The position numbers and the translations under genes were made by a program. This document shows, piece by piece, positions 63,101 to 64,000 of a stretch of 64,000 nucleotides of DNA. Source of the stretch: Chitinophagales bacterium (GTDB lineage: Bacteria > Bacteroidota > Bacteroidia > Chitinophagales > CAIODY01); assembly GCA_026461075.1 (NCBI GenBank), contig JAPJNH010000164.1, positions 1 through 64,000 on the forward strand. Reading direction: 5' to 3'. The notes beneath the pieces are model-generated. The model did no database searches. It saw nothing but the letters and a program-made list of their open reading frames with translations, and was not told the origin of the DNA. Every line of letters begins with the position of its first letter. Position 1 is the stretch's first letter.

Positions 63101-64000
63101 AGTAGAGATAGTGATTGATTGCAATGCGTCACTTTCAACATTTGTATAAGGAAAATCTGCAGCTACAAAGTGATATAAAACGTTTTCAGGAGTCGTAATT
63201 GTTGAATTAGTAGCAACCGGCGGATCATTCACCGCTGTTACCGTGATAGTAATAGTCCCTTGATTGGAAGTAAGGTTATCATTATCCTTCACTGTGTAGG
63301 TAATAGCAACGGTTCCATTGTAATTTGCAACAGGTGTGAACGTAACGACACCAGATGAATTGACAGTGAAAGTTCCCTTTCCTACTGACGTGAATGTTGT
63401 TTGTGTTCCCGCAGTAGCAGGATCTAAATCAACCGTACTTATAGTTACAGTTCCATCCACGTCATTATCATTTGTAACAACATTCAATGTCACTGCATTA
63501 TCTTCTGTTGTAGTCGTTGCATCATTATTTGCTACCGGAGCGGTAGGTATTTTGATCGCAAAGTTCAAGTTGTTTTCATTATTCGACAAAGCTGTGGTAA
63601 TACGATAACGCAAGCGACCATCGGCCGTTCCATGCGTACCTGTAATCGTGTTACCGATATCATTATTGACTTCACCAATAAAGGTGGCTCCCGTAGCACC
63701 CAAACTAGGAACTGCCGAAGCATAAGTAGTGGTAGTAGGATAATTGGTGGTTGATACTACAAAATGATACGTTGTATTATTGACAGGAGTAAAATTAATT
63801 TGCCATGCTCCATTAGATCCAACTGCAGAAGTTGCTTTTACCTTGTTATTATTTCCTGTGGTAGTACTAGAGTCAACCATAGAAACATAAAGTTGTGTTC
63901 CATTGATAGAACCAATACCCGTTCCATCTACTTTTCCTGGTGCAGCGGTACCATTCACATCCCAATACACATTACCCATGAATGGAATAATAGAACCCGC
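60188..64000 (-). CDS. Giant secreted cadherin-like/Ig-like repeat protein with T9SS type A end (N-terminus beyond window)
   Basis: The frame is open to the last base of the window, so the listed start (63979) is internal; at least 1270 residues are visible. A partial domain at the start (VYWDVNGTAAPGKVDGTGIG) is followed by about seven modules of about 90-100 residues. These carry ND-x-D-x-D/N, VDLDP-x-T-x-G-x-Q (five copies), GTxTVxxxGxVTFTP, YTVKDNxGLxSN and VNDAP motifs, resembling calcium-binding bacterial cadherin-like domains. Two divergent beta modules, a fibronectin-like domain (about 1110-1185) and a sorting domain (ISIYPNPANDNLSIRF ... GTYRVVLMKDDLILSNQLVEIQH) end it. A surface adhesin role is likely. 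Confidence 0.88.
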   Translation of the reverse strand, partial: AGSIIPFMGNVYWDVNGTAAPGKVDGTGIGSINGTQLYVSMVDSSTTTGNNNKVKATSAVGSNGAWQINFTPVNNTTYHFVVSTTNYPTTTTYASAVPSLGATGATFIGEVNNDIGNTITGTHGTADGRLRYRITTALSNNENNLNFAIKIPTAPVANNDATTTTEDNAVTLNVVTNDNDVDGTVTISTVDLDPATAGTQTTFTSVGKGTFTVNSSGVVTFTPVANYNGTVAITYTVKDNDNLTSNQGTITITVTAVNDPPVATNSTITTPENVLYHFVAADFPYTNVESDALQSITISTLPSQGTLYLNGVAVTVGQTISAANIVYLTYDPPVNTYGNALSSFTFTANDANLGTVAGTVTINVTHVNAPPVAVANTASTAQNTPINISLLANDINVDGTLVNSSIDLDPYTAGTQSTYTLSGQGTFSLSGATLTFTPISSFYGNVTTLYYTVDNSVSLTSNVATIDVTVIPAGAPTAVNDNASTNENVSVTFSVTNNDYGTNAINVARVDLDPTTTGIQGAYYAPGQGQFYVDILGNVTFIPDPYYNGTVVIPYTVKDVLGLVSNTATITVVVNAVNSAPFAIDDAFSTSEDVAVTYDITSNDYDYDGYVDSSKVDLDPLTAGIQTSYTVTGEGTYTVNALGIVTFTPVANFNGTATPKSYTIKDNQGLVSDSGLIIVTITPVNDAPVTVSDARSTTATASVASITFNVLTNDYDIDNQFDSTSVDLDPYTPGQQTSFTVAGEGTYTVDIYGNVTFTYTFSTPIGPLTQIHYTVNDKSGATSSLTHIDITILPLGTPTAIDDYPVGYEDNVISFDVATNDVDNTFVDPSTVALTGTLVTANGTWSITNSATLPGYVSFTPAANFYGSVSMTYTVKDYDTLTSNTGIIYLTVLPVNDAPSFSKGTDVAVCANSGVNIVNGWANSISVGPSNESTQTANFIVTNDNNSLFSTQPSIDASGNLAFAVANGQSGVATLSIYVKDNGDTAHAGIDVSAVQTATVTVNALPAATVNYVGSPYPANGTAYASVSGFSGGIFSAAAGLILDTLTGTVTLTGSVVDTFAVTYTMTDANGCRAAASTSIIISHAGVLPIQFVQNTASLQKNGVGLNWKMSMYTENREFEIEHSADGIHFVKVGKIEAAQIKKGQVEFAFIHSTPFAGLNYYRIKAVSNLSFELPIYSSIMAVKTILKSSISIYPNPANDNLSIRFVANNQAGMHCEVFNNLNQLVMERNFTQGVDLLNIPVSNLNAGTYRVVLMKDDLILSNQLVEIQH

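Overview
The window reads as chromosomal DNA of a Bacteroidota, most like the Chitinophagales/Chitinophagaceae side of the phylum. This is an inference from several lines: at least four (one partial) proteins end in type IX secretion (T9SS) sorting domains and one ends in a gliding-motility-type CHU_C domain. Other lineage-typical genes are a DUF4175 coiled-coil protein, a TIGR02757 protein, split-type transketolase and a CarboxypepD_reg/TonB receptor. Many starts are preceded by the Bacteroidota -7 promoter box TAnnTTTG rather than by a Shine-Dalgarno sequence. No IS element, prophage, CRISPR array or rRNA operon was seen. Two tRNAs (Cys-GCA, Ala-GGC) are present.

Layout. 1-9 kb: end of a glycosyltransferase, a GNAT/FemAB-like gene, dprA, rny, an unpaired transketolase C-half, an ECF sigma / membrane anti-sigma-like / Spy-like trio, then rsmE-hbd-folB and tRNA-Cys. 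9.06-9.47 kb is the only long non-coding stretch. It is built of heptanucleotide tandem repeats and hairpins and ends in an OxyR-type operator in front of katG. 9.5-18.4 kb: exported KatG, an HTH/helical-repeat regulator, frr, cca and housekeeping genes. 18.5-25.1 kb: two divergent T9SS cargo genes, a TonB-dependent receptor and sucC. 25.3-33 kb: CNNM/CBS protein, pth, EamA transporter, lipoprotein MsrB, an orphan sigma54 regulator, yqeY-cvpA and a secreted caspase-like (C25-like) protein that seems to lack catalytic residues. 33-42.3 kb: DUF4175, an orphan ABC ATPase, an S41 protease, kynurenine 3-monooxygenase and parAB. 42.3-46.1 kb: a four-gene phosphorelay (HK, REC-HK-REC, HPt, membrane-anchored REC). 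46.2-51.2 kb: oxyR, an FMN reductase, PAP2, an outer-membrane-like protein, a second HTH/helical-repeat regulator and a methyltransferase. 51.4-56.1 kb: a surface-polysaccharide-type cluster (GT-C-like, kelch, two GT4). 56.2-64 kb: a DsbA/FrnE oxidoreductase and two giant secreted repeat proteins.

Working together. OxyR (C199/C208 conserved) and katG lie 37 kb apart but carry the same unusual operator (N7-N6-N7 spacing), so they form an oxidative-stress circuit; MsrB and the flavin reductase may share that physiology. The phosphorelay passes phosphate towards a receiver fixed to the membrane, with no DNA-binding output in the cluster. The sigma trio looks like a cell-envelope stress module.

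Most notable items: the shared OxyR operator; heptamer arrays of two sequence families; -7 boxes only 3-5 nt before nine start codons (predicted leaderless mRNAs); the phosphorelay with a tail-anchored receiver; the C25-like pseudoenzyme; and the ABC-ABC triplet arrangement of SprB-like modules. All functions are read from sequence by eye; no searches were run.
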